Below, in pieces: positions 47,219-57,801 of a DNA stretch of 64,000 bases (within the stretch, counting starts at the first letter, position 1; every line of letters starts with the position of its first letter). The notes below the pieces were generated by a model, which made no database searches, was not told where the DNA came from, and saw only the letters and a list, made by a program, of their open reading frames with translations. The position numbers and the translations under genes are program-made. Source of the stretch: Adiantum capillus-veneris (taxonomy: Eukaryota > Streptophyta > Polypodiopsida > Polypodiales > Pteridaceae); NCBI GenBank assembly GCA_014529385.2, contig CM043962.1:90813180-90877179 (forward strand), given 5' to 3'.

Positions 47219-47414
47219 TGTTGGGATATAGGCGCCTGTGCCTTGCCCGGCCGCCCAGAGTCTGGGCGCCCACTGACTTGTATACCTTATACATAGCATA
47301 AGTGTATAGGGGGCTGCTCACTCTTTGAGTCTCCCCACCCATATCTACGTTGTGTGTCTCCTTCTCTCTCTCTCTCTCTCACTCTCCGTCTGTGGCGCTC
47401 CCCGATCCCCTTTA
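47219..47414 (+). repeat. 5' LTR of element I
   Basis: Starts TGTTGGGATATAGGCGCC and ends CCGATCCCCTTTA, where the other copy ends TTCA. It contains a CT-rich run and the segment ttgccCGGCCGCCCAGAGTC. Confidence 0.95.
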
Positions 47415-47416
47415 AT

Positions 47417-47428
47417 TGGTATCAGAGC
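47417..47428 (+). promoter_or_regulatory. Primer-binding site of element I
   Basis: TGGTATCAGAGC begins two bases after the 5' LTR and is the canonical initiator-Met tRNA complement. Confidence 0.95.
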
Positions 47429-48994
47429 GACAGGTGTGAGAGCGTAGATGGACGGCTTCGCGATGAACTCGTCAGCTATGGCAGAGAGGTCACAGATCTG
47501 AGCAAAGAAATAGAGGAGGTTTGTGGACAGCCATACAGAGGCTTGCAGGAGAGCTCTCAGGAGCTTCCTAGTGCTCACAGATCATAGTTCCTCTACAGAT
47601 CAGTCCACAGTGTACATCATTTTCCCTCTTCGGGCAAGCTTTGCAACGGCTACATCGGCGACAAGTTGGAGCTTGGAGCTTCCATAGACATGGAAGCTGT
47701 GAGATTGATGCATTCAGCTCACGCATCGAGGTGGGAAGTGAGTTTGAGCCTTTCTATGAGCTCAAAGAAGCACAGAAGAAAGTCGTTCAGTTTTTGGCAG
47801 TTTGACAGCAGTCTATTGTTTTGCTCATAACTTGAGCTACAAAGCTCCGATTCCAAAAAAATTTGGTTCAAAACGGAGCTGGCTTTGAGCTCTACGACTT
47901 TGTAGAAGGAATCGTTTTTTGATTCGGAGTGCAGGTGGGTCTGAAATTAAAAACACAGAGACTATTTTTCATGACAGTTTTGGGCTCGGTTGTTTTCTTT
48001 GCTGCAGAAAGCTTACCCGTGTACACTGCAGGTAGCGGGCACATATGAGGTGTTACAAGATCGGGTTTGACTCCCAGGTACAGGTTGAGTCTAGTACTCC
48101 CACAGGTGTTGCCAGTTGCAGTTGAGTGGTTCTTCTGCAGTGTTGTGGCTTGCATACATGGTGTTTGAGCGGGTAATGCTCTATGTATGCTTATGTGGTG
48201 AGCAGTAGATCTTGTGAGCAAGTGCAGAGGTTGGTTATGGATGACATGTATGATCACCTGTGGTACTCTTTGTGAGCATTTGTTGGACACAGGTTTGCAG
48301 AGCTTATGCATGTATATTGAGTGTAGTTTGATGCGCATTGATTGCTCATTGTATTGAGCTTGCAGGACAATGGTTATTTTGTGTTGATAGCCATTGTGCG
48401 TCAAAACTTTGGCGAAATTTTCCCAGGAGTTTTATGCGTATCATTTATGCGATCTAGGTAGAGATTGCGGGTTGCACTCAGCATTTGCGTGCGGTGTTCT
48501 CTGCAGGTGGGAGATTTGTGCGTGTGTATGCATCGATACCGCACATTGTGGGCTTGGTGATTAGCTCACGGGTTTGACAGGCGTACAGTTATCTTGGCAC
48601 ACTCACAGGAGTGAGTATTGTGATGTATGCTTGTGTGGCTACGAGCTAGGTAGCCGGATTCGAGCACTAATGGCTTGAGGTTTTTCAACAGGTTTCAGCT
48701 ACAGGTTTACAAGTTTACAGGCAGGTTTGAGGGCTTATTTGGGCGCTGAATTTTTAGCCATTGTTTCCTCTTTGCAGGTGTCCATGTATGGCTCAGTTGT
48801 AGGCTGATTTGGGACACATTTGTGACTTGTTTATGCAGCTATTTAAGAGCTAAATTTTGGGGCTGTTTTGGGGCTGATTTGCAGCCATATCTTACAGCCA
48901 TATTTGCAGACTTTTGTTGATGCAATTCGAGCCAGTTTAGGGCTGATTTGGTTGACATTTGCTACTCATTGTTGGTTGCTCTTTTGCGAGCATT
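47429..48994 (+). other. Unusually long untranslated leader of element I
   Basis: About 1.57 kb between the primer site and the gag ATG (48995), with many short upstream ATGs and no long sense frame. It is rich in gt/tg-biased sequence such as cagtttgac, ggctgatttg and gcagccat. Copia leaders are usually far shorter (in D it is about 55 bases). A 170-codon frame on the minus strand (47892-48404) shows no recognisable motif and I do not call it a gene. Confidence 0.6.
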
Positions 48995-49831
48995 ATGGCT
49001 GATTTTTCATTTGACTTCCAGTGTTATGGTTTGACACAGTTTGATGGTGTAGATTTTGTTGCTTGGAAGGAGCGTATGCTTGTTGCATTGGCGGATTTGG
49101 GGCAGGATAAACCCTTGCGTGGTTTATCGGCGAAGCCCAATTCTATGCGTGATGATGATTGGCAGGATCTTGATGAGTTAGCCATGTCTATGATTTGTTT
49201 GCATCTGGTTGAGTCTGTTTACTGGCAGGTCTCGAGGGAGACTACAACTCATGCTTTATGGCAGAGTTTACATGCTATGTACACGACATCCATGTCTATA
49301 GGGGAGTCTAGTCCCACTTCTATGTCCATGGGAGAGATTGGTCCCACAGGCAAGTCTCGACGGCATAGAGACTTGACATGTTGGCATTGTGGACATAGAG
49401 GGCACATTAGGCGTCGATGTTTCAGGTGTTTGAGACAACGGAGGCGACATATGCGTGATGCAGATTTGGGCATGACAGATGCTAGTGAGATCAGTATGGT
49501 GGTTACTGAGTATGCTTGTGATGGCAATGTCACATTTACATCTTGCTTGTCTGCAGACAATCTTATGTCTACGGATTGCATATCGGATTGCACATTGTCT
49601 TCACATTGGTTACTAGATTTAGATGCTACTTTCCATGTCACGTCGCATCGTGAGTGGTTTAGCACGTTTTCTAGTGGGAGACTTGGTTGTGTGCACATGG
49701 CTGATGGTGCTGTGTATGACATTGAGGGTACAGGAGACGTATGTTTGTCCTTACCCAGTGGTATGAGATTTACCCTGCGTCATGTGCGTTATGTGCCAGA
49801 TCTAAGACGGGATTTGATCTCAGTCAGATAG
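48995..49831 (+). CDS. Element I gag-protease protein
   Basis: The start ATG at 48995 gives MADFSFDFQCYGLTQFDGVD, the usual copia gag opening (F-x-G-x-N/D-F-x-x-W-K reads FDGVDFVAWKERM). It stays open for 278 codons. The gag core is short: SMRDDDWQDLDELAMSMICL to HALWQSLHAMYTTS, then a jump to the knuckle CWHCGHRGHIRRRC, so part of gag has been lost. A protease-like block follows, WLLDLDATFHVTSHREWF, in which DSGA has become DLDA, so catalysis is unlikely. It ends HVRYVPDLRRDLISVR, the start of the region that precedes integrase. It may still make a particle protein, but I would not assume function. Confidence 0.75.
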   Translation: MADFSFDFQCYGLTQFDGVDFVAWKERMLVALADLGQDKPLRGLSAKPNSMRDDDWQDLDELAMSMICLHLVESVYWQVSRETTTHALWQSLHAMYTTSMSIGESSPTSMSMGEIGPTGKSRRHRDLTCWHCGHRGHIRRRCFRCLRQRRRHMRDADLGMTDASEISMVVTEYACDGNVTFTSCLSADNLMSTDCISDCTLSSHWLLDLDATFHVTSHREWFSTFSSGRLGCVHMADGAVYDIEGTGDVCLSLPSGMRFTLRHVRYVPDLRRDLISVR

Positions 49832-50848
49832 TTAAGGGATACTGGATGTCAGATTTCGCTACGAGAGCGAGATTTTGTGATGCATTTGGGTTCGCTAGTG
49901 ATTGCGAGAGGTGCCAGGAGTGGTATAGGTTACCCATTGCATGTGGATCATGGGAGAGACGGTGTTGTCTCTGTGATCACGCAGCCAGGTAGACAGCGAG
50001 AGAGCAGGCGAGTCTCTTTTTCTTGTGGGTTGCAGGGTACTTTGCATGGAGTGCAGAGTAGTGAGCTCGTTGTGCACACAGTTGGGGCACGACTTGAGCA
50101 GTCACACAGAGAGGTGACAGAGTCAGACATGCATGCTTTGCTAGTGATTGATCAAAGCAGAGAGTCAGTTGTGCGAGATACTTCTATGCAGGATAGACAG
50201 GTAGAGCGGTCTTGCTCTAGTGAGTCACGACAGGAGGACGTTGTGCAAGAGTCTATGCATACGGAGTTAGAGCATGAGAGCTCTAGTGAGTCACAGCAGA
50301 TTGAGTGGTCATGTTTGTAGTGGATGATTGCAGAGGAGGCTGAGATGTCAGCGATTATGCAGTCATTCCTTTCTATGCTCGACAGTGAGCATGGGGATAT
50401 AGTTGTGCAGGATATGTCTTCCAGCAGACATCTAGAGCAGCTGGTTTGCTCTGAGGTTGCACGACAGGTTGATACGTCTTTTGCGGACAGTCAGGAGATG
50501 CATGTGGCTGACACGCCTTGTCAGTCAGAGATGCCTATTGCCAGGGGTATATATGTTGATGCATGCTCCGTAGAGCTAGCAAGGCCCGCTAGCATTGCAT
50601 CGGCATTCGGTGGTCTCATGTATGAGATGCTGATCTTGAGACCAGATATCGCAGCTGCAGTGGGAGCATTTATAGTTGGGGTTGTCAGTCGTTTGTTGAC
50701 TGATGATGGCATAGTGCACGAGGGAGATATGCAGGTATTGCGTACATACTTGCAGTACGTGTGCGGTACGTCTGGTGGTGTATGGACTTACACGGGAGCA
50801 GGACAACCGGATGCACACGATCACAGCCAGCCAGTGGGCATCGGTTGA
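49832..50848 (+). pseudogene. Element I pol remnant with RT C-terminal scrap
   Basis: Downstream of gag-protease. The first frame (to 50320) reads RSGIGYPLHVDHGRDGVVSV and a repetitive acidic part with ESRQEDVVQESMHTELEH and SSSESQQIEWSC. After a TAG, 50324-50848 ends with SAFGGLMYEMLILRPDIAAA and VVSRLLTDDGIVHEGDMQVL, then RTYLQYVCGTSGGVWTYTGA. The last blocks line up by eye with the copia RT end (VGSLMYAMVWTRPDIAHAM and VKWILRYLKGTT in element E). There is no YVDD, integrase or RNase H, so this is what an internal deletion left. The serine/glutamate repeat units (ERSCSSESRQED, ECSSSESQQIE-like) look locally duplicated. Confidence 0.65.
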
Positions 50849-50916
50849 GAGCGGTTTTCTCTCGCCTTTTGTAGTCTTTAGACTAGGTTCTCTTGCTTAA
50901 AGGCACAGTCGCCTTT

Positions 50917-50927
50917 AAGTGGGAGGT
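50917..50927 (+). promoter_or_regulatory. Polypurine tract of element I
   Basis: AAGTGGGAGGT directly precedes TGTTGGGG of the 3' LTR. Confidence 0.9.
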
Positions 50928-51121
50928 TGTTGGGGTATAGACGCATGTGCCTTGCCCGGCCGCCCAGAGTCTGGGCGCCCACTGACTTGTATACCTTATA
51001 CATAGCATAAGTGTATAGGGGGCTGCTCACTCTTTGAGTCTCCCCACCCATATCTGCGTTGTGTGTCTCCTTCTCTCTCTCTCTCTCACTCTCCGTCTGT
51101 GGTGCTCCCCGATCCCCTTCA
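50928..51121 (+). repeat. 3' LTR of element I
   Basis: Starts TGTTGGGGTATAGACGC and ends CCGATCCCCTTCA. Differences from the 5' LTR are few: a handful of substitutions and a two-base change in the CT run. Confidence 0.95.
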
Positions 51122-51126
51122 AGAGG

Positions 51127-52652
51127 GACTACCTGACCCTATCAAAGAAATGGAGATCCCATCTTCTCCACATCAAGGGATTGAAGCCCAAAAGGTGTCG
51201 TTAAATATTACCAAACTGATGTGGATTTCATGGCTTCAAAAGTCACAACCACCATCATGTCCAAACTATATGGAGACCCTGAGCTATTTTTAGCTCTTTG
51301 AGCTTTCTCAATGGAGAACTGAAGGTCGGACTACCACGATTTGCATAGATGGATGGAGCTAGGGAGATGCCAATAGAGGAGGAACGCTTAAATCCACAAC
51401 CCAACCTAGATGAGAACCCTGTTGTAGAAATACCTGTTAACAAGTTGGGACAATACTTTGAGGGCGATGAATCCAATGCAACCATACCAATCACTACCAA
51501 GGGATTAAATGTGAAGGGAATCCTTGATGTTGACGTTGGGTTAGCATTGTGATTGAAAATTGTTGGGAAACTATGGGAAGACCTCACCTTGGGACCACAA
51601 CCATAGTAGTAAAGATGGCCGATGGGTCTATTGTTAAACCTATTGGGATGCTAGAAGATATCAAGATCAAGGTCTTTGGACATAAAATAAGAAATACCTT
51701 CATTGTTATGTATTTCTCCAAGCACACTATGGCATCTGATGATCTTAGGACGTTATTTCATGAGGGAAGCAAAAATAGTGCATGACTGGTCTAAAAACCA
51801 TGTCTACTTGCAGTTCCAAGATTCTGTCATTCGAGTGGATCTTGTAACTGGTCGAGCACATCCTCTAGAAAACATGTTTATAGTTGATCATAGATCTGAC
51901 ACCACAGTTCAGTCGGCCCCATTGCAGTATTGTTACACATGTAAAGTGGACACTGATGTTGGGGAAGATTCTCCTTATATGGATGTACTACCTGGGAGGA
52001 CTGAGTCTGACAATGTGGATTGGGTCCACTTAGCAGCAACCATAGACACTTGGGGAAACAAGGGGCCGACCTGGGTAACACCTGAGGGGATGAAATGCCA
52101 CCATTTGTACCCTTAAATATGCTAGAAGCAATGCATATAGCTTTTGATGACCTACAAGATGAAGGTTTGACTGGCATTGGAACCAGTAGCGTCTCACAAG
52201 ACTATAGCCCACACGATTTGGGGTCAGAATCATCAATTGAAATTGAGTGTGAGGACGAAGAATCTGAGTTAAATCTTAGTGCAAATGTGGGGACAAACCA
52301 TTCAGGGCCCATTGGTACCCTAGATGACAATCTATCCAAGGGAGCAGAAGACACAAGTAGTGATTCATCTAGTGACTCTTCACTAGAGATCGGCCGTAAT
52401 CGAAAATTAGACAAGAAGAGTAAGAGATATAAGAGGCAACGATATCGAGCAAATGTGTGTGCTAGAATAAATGAAAAGAAATCTACCACAGAATGGCTTA
52501 ATTATATAGGGGTATGTGATGCTCATCGAAAGTTGGTAGATAACTGGGGTGAATACCTTCAAAGGGTTATGTGGTGTAGTCCACAATCCATTGACATTGC
52601 ACAACTAGAGGCTACAGAGAAGCCAAAGTTCAGCCGTATCATAAGGAGATGA
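51127..52652 (+). pseudogene. Element F protease and acidic linker (second part)
   Basis: Coding DNA of element F after copia I. It opens with LPDPIKEMEIPSSPHQGIEA and VVKYYQTDVDFMASKVTTTI, then the retropepsin. ITTKGLNVKGILDVDVG is the active-site strand (ILD-x-GAG expected), followed after a frame change by RPHLGTTTIVVKMADGSIVK and PIGMLEDIKIKVFGHKIRNT. FMREAKIVHDWSKNHVYLQF ends the domain. The D-x-G site reads DVD, so it is mutated. 52095-52652 is a serine/aspartate-rich acidic linker (SSDSSSDSSLEIGRNRKLDK) ending in a basic stretch. RT should follow in a complete Ty3 element but none is seen. Confidence 0.7.
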
Positions 52653-53910
52653 CAAAATCAAGAGTTAGCGCAACAACAAAAGGAATTGGAAGTGAAATCA
52701 CAATCCACAAAACAATAAGACCCCATAGACTTACACCCTGCACCCGAACGTTTCAAATCCTACACCACAGAGGAACGTAAGGTTGTGTAATATACAAAGG
52801 CTAACAGAAAACCTATTGATGGAAGTAATGGAGTCTATGATGGTCCAGTGATAGTTAAGGAGATAGAGTTAGTCAGTCGTGGTCAAGAGACGTATCAGCC
52901 ATTCTAACTCCTCGAAATTCCTCTCACACGCTAGCGTACCTACCAAATCCCATTCAGGCAAGCACCGGAAAGACCATGTGAAACACTTGTGAAAAGTAAA
53001 GAGGGTACCTCTCACCCAAGGCAGGAGTGGATGACTCTAGAGTACTATCCATATCTGTACACACAAATAGATGATGGTTAGAGTGCAAATATATAAGGGT
53101 CGTGTCAAAAGGTCGTGTCCTTATGCATAATGTGTTTTTATGATTTTGTGTTATGTATAGACCTCATAGGTTTGCATATTTTTGTTTGGTCACTCTTGCT
53201 CTTTTACTTTTTTATTTTATAAGGTTTTATATATACATCCCCTAAGATTGGAGATTGAGAGGTCGGGGAGGAAAGTTAAGAGGGGAGTGAGTGAAGGATG
53301 ACTGTCAGCAAACACTCCCCCCTTCTTTGGGTAGATCATACCTTTTGGAATGATGTCGTCACCTTTTGAAACCAATTGTTCCAAGTTGTTATGGGTGAAG
53401 GCTTTAACCAATAGTTTTCGACCACCCTATGTGTATCATCTAGTTGCAAGGGTGGTAAGGTACTTTCCCATTATTTTATTTGCAACGTTGTTGTAGGTGG
53501 TGAACTTACAACGAGAGGTGCAAACTCTTTCTTGTTTGTATGGATATGTACAATGGTAGATGGAGGTTGTATATGAACTACATGAAGAGCAAGAAGCTTC
53601 ATTTGACTTCCATGTTCCTGAGCTAGGTGGAACAAATCGTTCGTTCTTCGGTTCCCAAACTAGCTCTGGAGCGGATGTGTAGCATTCTGTGATTTTTTTC
53701 TTTCAGCAATCGTCAATTTGTTTTGGAGCTATAGGATTGGGCTCACATGGGTCATGTGACAGGTAAGAGCACAATTTACATTTTGGCACCCAGATTTGAT
53801 CATTTCCTTCATAGAAGCCTTGGGCTTCCAATAGTTTTTTAGGAATCCAACACAACGTTTCTTTACATTTCTTGAGGCGAGTGGGACGTCTCTTACCAGG
53901 CTCCTATCTT
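52653..53910. other. End of element F and unassigned DNA
   Basis: Up to about 53080 a stop-riddled plus-strand frame still reads TKANRKPIDGSNGVYDGP and EGTSHPRQEWMTLEYYPYLY, probably more of element F. From there to 53910 I recognise no domain. A minus-strand stretch at 53720-53920 (CKLCSYLSHDPCEP) has spaced cysteines but no family match. No 3' LTR matching 34943-35547 was found. Confidence 0.4.
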
Positions 53911-55242
53911 TTAGCACTAGCTGTGGTCGCTAAAGAAGATTTCGCACTAGTTTGGTACCTAAAGTGTCCTTTTTTTGTGAATTTAAATAAAATGGTACAT
54001 GAAATCTAGAACACATCTCAAGAAATGCTTTTGCAAACTTATAAAATGTTATTCAAAGTACTCATAGAAAATATAATCCCTCACTTTGATCATAAACTCA
54101 ATAGTAACTACACTGATGAAAAGAACCTACGCAAAACAACATTCAATGTTTCATTAAAACTCGTACTCTAGCCTAAGAAAAAAATGAGTAGGGTGCATGC
54201 AATAATCCATGGTAACTACTTATATATATATTTGATATTTTTTCAATTGTCGTGTGAGAGAAAAATTCTTTGTGACTAGAATTAAATATAAAAAGTCCTT
54301 GGGTCAAATATGCAACGTTCACAAATTCAATTAACAATCATAAAAAACATTTAGTTCATCTAAATTGACAATGTCTTATGATGCATATATACTAGATCTA
54401 TGACTTTTTACATAAGGCGATAATTTTCAATGGTTATGCAAGCCACATTTGGTGATTTATGACATATCCAAAAAATTACGCATGTTGTAATTATGATTTT
54501 TTATTTATCAAAGATAAGCCTTAAAATAAAGTCCACTTTTAATTTTTTTCGATCATCTCACTTATTTGTATACAAATACCTTATATGGACACAATTGGGA
54601 GATTTATATACACACTTTCATTAGTTTTTCATAGCAATGTTTTTTTTCAAAGAAATTACGCACTACAAAATGAGCTTAAATTACAAGATGCCTATGAGTT
54701 TGAATCCTTGAAAAATGCTTGGTTGATGGGTATTGACCTATAGATACATTATACACCTTAGGTTTTTTCCCATAACCTCATCATGTTAATGAAAGAGGCC
54801 TTGAAAGACCAAAATTTTCCTCTTTGTTAGCATTTTCAAGATTTTGGTCTTTTGATTATCACAAAAATCTAGTCCCATAACTAGGTTATGAAGCTCATTT
54901 TCTTGCTAAAATAAGTTTTGTCCTATCCACACACCTTGAAATCTATGCAAAAATTTATTTTCATGAGAAGTTATATTCAATTTATCAAAAATTTGTTAAA
55001 ACTGCACTAAATTTTTATGATTTTTTCATCTTAAAACTTATCATTATAATCTTAATTTGGTATTAATTTTGGCAAAAGTAAAATTTGGCTATGTTCTTCA
55101 CCTCATAGATGACCTAGGATATGAATGTGACCTATGATTTTTTTTTTCTAGATTCAGCAAATAATTATGATATGTTGCTAGAAAAACAGGACACTTTAGT
55201 GTCTCAGGACATTTGAGTGTCCGATTACAGAACTAGTGCTAA
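53911..55242. mobile_element. Element J: possible non-autonomous TIR transposon
   Basis: An AT-rich block whose ends are imperfect inverted repeats. The left end reads TTAGCACTAG (53911), a second GCACTAG at 53944 and cctaaagtgtcct at 53958-53970. The right end, read on the minus strand, gives TTAGCACTAGTTCTG from 55242, then gacactaaagtgtcctg. The same two motifs occur in the same order from each end. No transposase is seen in the 1.3 kb. The CACTA-like start suggests a CACTA-type MITE, but no clean 3-bp target duplication is visible, so the class is uncertain. Confidence 0.4.
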
Positions 55243-55259
55243 TTAGGGACCCACTTGTA

Positions 55260-56044
55260 TGTTTTTTTTGTTATATTAGGATGGGTCTTGTGTGTCTCAA
55301 GCTTTATTTCAACTACAGTAGTTGAAGCTCTAGAGAGTTGGGCTATGGGAACATATGGTTCAACCTCTTGAACATGCAATGTTTTGGGTTTTACTTCCTT
55401 AAGAGGCGATATCTCAGGGACTATGGCTTGAGTGGCAGGGCTAAGAGTTGGTTTCTACGTTGTGACACCCCTTGTCCCCCAATCAATAGTGCATTTGGTG
55501 GCTATCATCCACGTGCATCCTAGGTTTATATTACCCTCCATAGTTCTAGCAGGCATGACCAAAAAGTCTTGAGCTACAACCCCATTGTCATAACTGACAA
55601 AAGTATGCCAGATTCCAAAAATTGAAGTTTTTTTCTTGTTGACACCCTCGACTTAGATAATACTCTCAGATAGAGGTGGCTTCCCTAACTGACACCACAC
55701 CCCATATGATAGCAGATTATACTTAGCACCCGTGTCCAATAAGGCGTTATATAGCACTTTTCCATAGGTGCTATTTAGCTCAATAGGGTATTGTAGAGTT
55801 GTGTCAGAGGCCAACCAATCATCCTCTATTTCAACGTGGAATGCATGCTATTTAGCTCAATAGGGTATTGTAGAGTTGTGTTAGAGGCCAACCAATCATC
55901 CTCTGTTTCAACATGGAATGCATGTGTAGCTCCAAGGTTGGCCTCTCGTTGGCGTCTTATGCGTTGTTGTCGCTCTTTAGCCTCAGCTTGAGCTTGTATC
56001 TTCTTCAATTCTGTTTGTGCCTTGGCTGAAAAGATGGATGGCAC
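55260..56044 (-). pseudogene. Element K C-terminal linker and retropepsin domain
   Basis: Aspartic protease domain placed after the integrase. A +1 shift joins the integrase end (FKIYYDPLSQEELRA) to PSIFSAKAQTELKKIQAQAE and AKERQQRIRRQREANLGATH, a basic helix. THAFHVETEDDWLASNTTLQ and YPIELNS follow. After a frame-breaking 77-bp tandem duplication (55771-55924) comes YGKVLYNALLDTGAKYNLLS, with the DTG active site, then YGVWCQLGKPPLSESII, GIWHTFVSYDNGVVAQDFLV and MEGNINLGCTWMIATKCTID. The last block fits the retropepsin ILG-x-x-W motif with Ile changed to Asn. A tail with stops runs to about 55260. The domain call is firm; its position in the polyprotein is the odd part. Confidence 0.75.
55771..55924. 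repeat. 77-bp tandem duplication in the element K protease region
   Basis: Two copies start ctatttagctcaataggg (55771 and 55848) and end ggaatgcatg. They differ at about four positions. The length is not a multiple of three, so it disrupts the frame just upstream of the protease active site. Confidence 0.95.
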
Positions 56045-57048
56045 GTAGCTCCTCTTGGCTTAAAGGATCATAGTATATTTTAAATTTACTCCCATTGAGG
56101 AATCCAACGGCTTCAACTCCATCAAGAGTTTCCACACGAATGGTACCTTGTGGGGTGATTTCACATACTCTATATGGTCCTTTTCCCACATATTTCAACT
56201 TTTTCTGTTTGTTACACACTCCATACATAAGGAATTTATCAACAACATTGATATCTTCATTCTTTAGATGACGGTCAAACCATTTCTTCCTCCTATCTTT
56301 CTCCACAAGTGTGTTTTTCACAGCTAGTTGCCTTTCTTCATCTAACCTCTCCAAATCCCAATTTGTGCGATGAGCTTCCACTGTTTTGGTCAAAACAGAG
56401 ATTAAGGTCTTGTTGGTACTCTCAGCTTGACCATTTTCTCTTGTGAATAATAAGGTATGGACTTATGGTGAGCTATCATGAAGTTGACCATGAGTTCTTT
56501 TATCACTCCATTTATAAAATGAGTGCCATTGTCACTCACAATCTCAAAGGGACAACCAAATCTTGTAATAATATTCTCAAAGAGAAATTTGGCAGTTTAC
56601 CTTGCATCAGCCTTACGTGTCGCCTTGGCTTCCACCCACTCTGTCACATAGTCAATGGCAACGATAATATATCAAGATTGAGTGCTACGAGCTGTCAAAC
56701 TAATTGGGCCTACAAAGTCCAAACCCCATTTTTCAAATGGTTGAGTCACTTTAACAGGATGTAAGGGCATCTTATCCTTTCATTGTGTGATCTTGTAACG
56801 TTGGCATTCATCACATCCTTTTGCAAAAAGTGATGCATCCTTGAATAAGGTAGGCCACCAATAACCTGATTGCAACACCTTTTAGCTATTAGTTCCCCTA
56901 AGAAATGTCCTCCGGATATACCCATGTGGGCTTCTTGTAGTATGTATAAATACTCATCCTCATGGGCACAACGTTTAAGAATATTGTCCTTCCCTAGCCT
57001 ATAGAGAGTTCCTGCAATGAGAGAATAAGGTTCACATTCTTTTAACAA
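55983..57048 (-). pseudogene. Element K integrase
   Basis: Ty3 integrase. The zinc-binding N-terminus at 56746-57048 reads EDEYLYILQEAHMGISGGHF (the two His) and continues to a damaged Cys pair. The core on the minus strand at 56400-56760 reads FEKWGLDFVGPISLTARSTQ (first Asp), VAIDYVTEWVEAKATRKADA, IVSDNGTHFINGVIKEL (second Asp) and NGQAESTNKTLISVLTKTVE (Glu), so DD35E is kept. Stops replace residues after ARSTQS and DAR. The C-terminal part (55983-56393) reads LKYVGKGPYRVCEITPQGTI (GPY motif) and LNGSKFKIYY, the usual integrase end. It then continues into the protease region instead of stopping. Confidence 0.85.
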
Positions 57049-57798
57049 TTTCGAGCTATATCCTTACGAAGATCTTTGGGTGAAAAACCTTTAACTAAAA
57101 AGTTCACAATCTTCTCACTCCATTCAGATATGGTTTCGACTAGGAATAGAGAAGTACCAGGCAATTCATCATCAACTCCAGTAGGGGCTTCACCATTGGG
57201 TATGCGAGACAAATGATCCACCATGACATGTCTTTTACTAAGTTTCACCACAACGATAAAATCAAACTCAAGGAGAATTAACAACCGTCGTGTAATTATT
57301 CACGTGGAACAAGGTTTATTTACAAGATACAACAAGGCTTGATGATACACATAGAAAACAAACTTGTTGGCAAGAAGGTAGTAGCAAAATTTCTTTACTG
57401 CATAAATCATAACTAAACCTTATCGCTCTGTAGCGGTGTAGTTTCTCTGACATCATTCAATTGAACGACTTGCAAAGCTAATGGGGCAGTCCAGTTTATG
57501 TTCTCCTGGTTGAGCTAGAACCACACCCAATATCAAAGTTCGATGCATCAATATGCACATGGAAGATTACATTCCAATCGGGCACTCGTAAAATAGGAGC
57601 GCTAGTCAAGGTCTTTTTCAATGACTCATAAGCATGGTCACACTCCATTGGCAATTCAATAATGGCTTTAATTTTGCTCTCATCTGTGGAAATCCCATTT
57701 TTGGACACTATATCCCCTAAAATGACTCCATGTTTAACCCAAATTTGGCATTTGAAAGGGTTTAAGGAGATGCGATACAATTTACACTTCTTAAACAC
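57042..57798 (-). pseudogene. Element K RT thumb and RNase H
   Basis: The part at 57496-57798 reads LNPFKCQIWVKHGVILGDIV and SKNGISTDESKIKAIIELPM, which is the RT thumb/connection, with LTSAPILRVPDWNVIFHVHI and DASNFDIGC opening RNase H (the first catalytic Asp in HIDASN). After a poorly readable stretch (57290-57490), LILLEFDFIVVVKLSKRHVM and VDHLSRIPNGEAPTGVDDEL give the end of RNase H and its tether to integrase. Several frames are needed. Confidence 0.75.
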
Positions 57799-57801
57799 TT
57801 T

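Larger units (their letters stand above)
47219..51121 (+). mobile_element. Element I: short internally deleted Ty1/copia element
   Basis: A 3.9-kb plus-strand element with 196- and 194-bp LTRs (47219-47414, 50928-51121), nearly identical to each other. It is flanked by a perfect target duplication agagg (47214-47218, 51122-51126). A canonical primer site lies two bases after the 5' LTR and a polypurine tract abuts the 3' LTR. It keeps a gag-protease frame and a scrap of the RT C-terminus, but integrase, most of RT and RNase H are gone. The near-identity of the LTRs points to a recent insertion, probably mobilised by a complete relative. Confidence 0.93.

Noticed and set aside
47892-48404. 170-codon minus-strand frame in the leader of element I
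   Set aside because: No recognisable motif, irregular composition and antisense to a retroelement leader.
53217-53930. Minus-strand frames with spaced cysteines (CKLCSYLSHDPC)
   Set aside because: Short, stop-riddled and without a family match.
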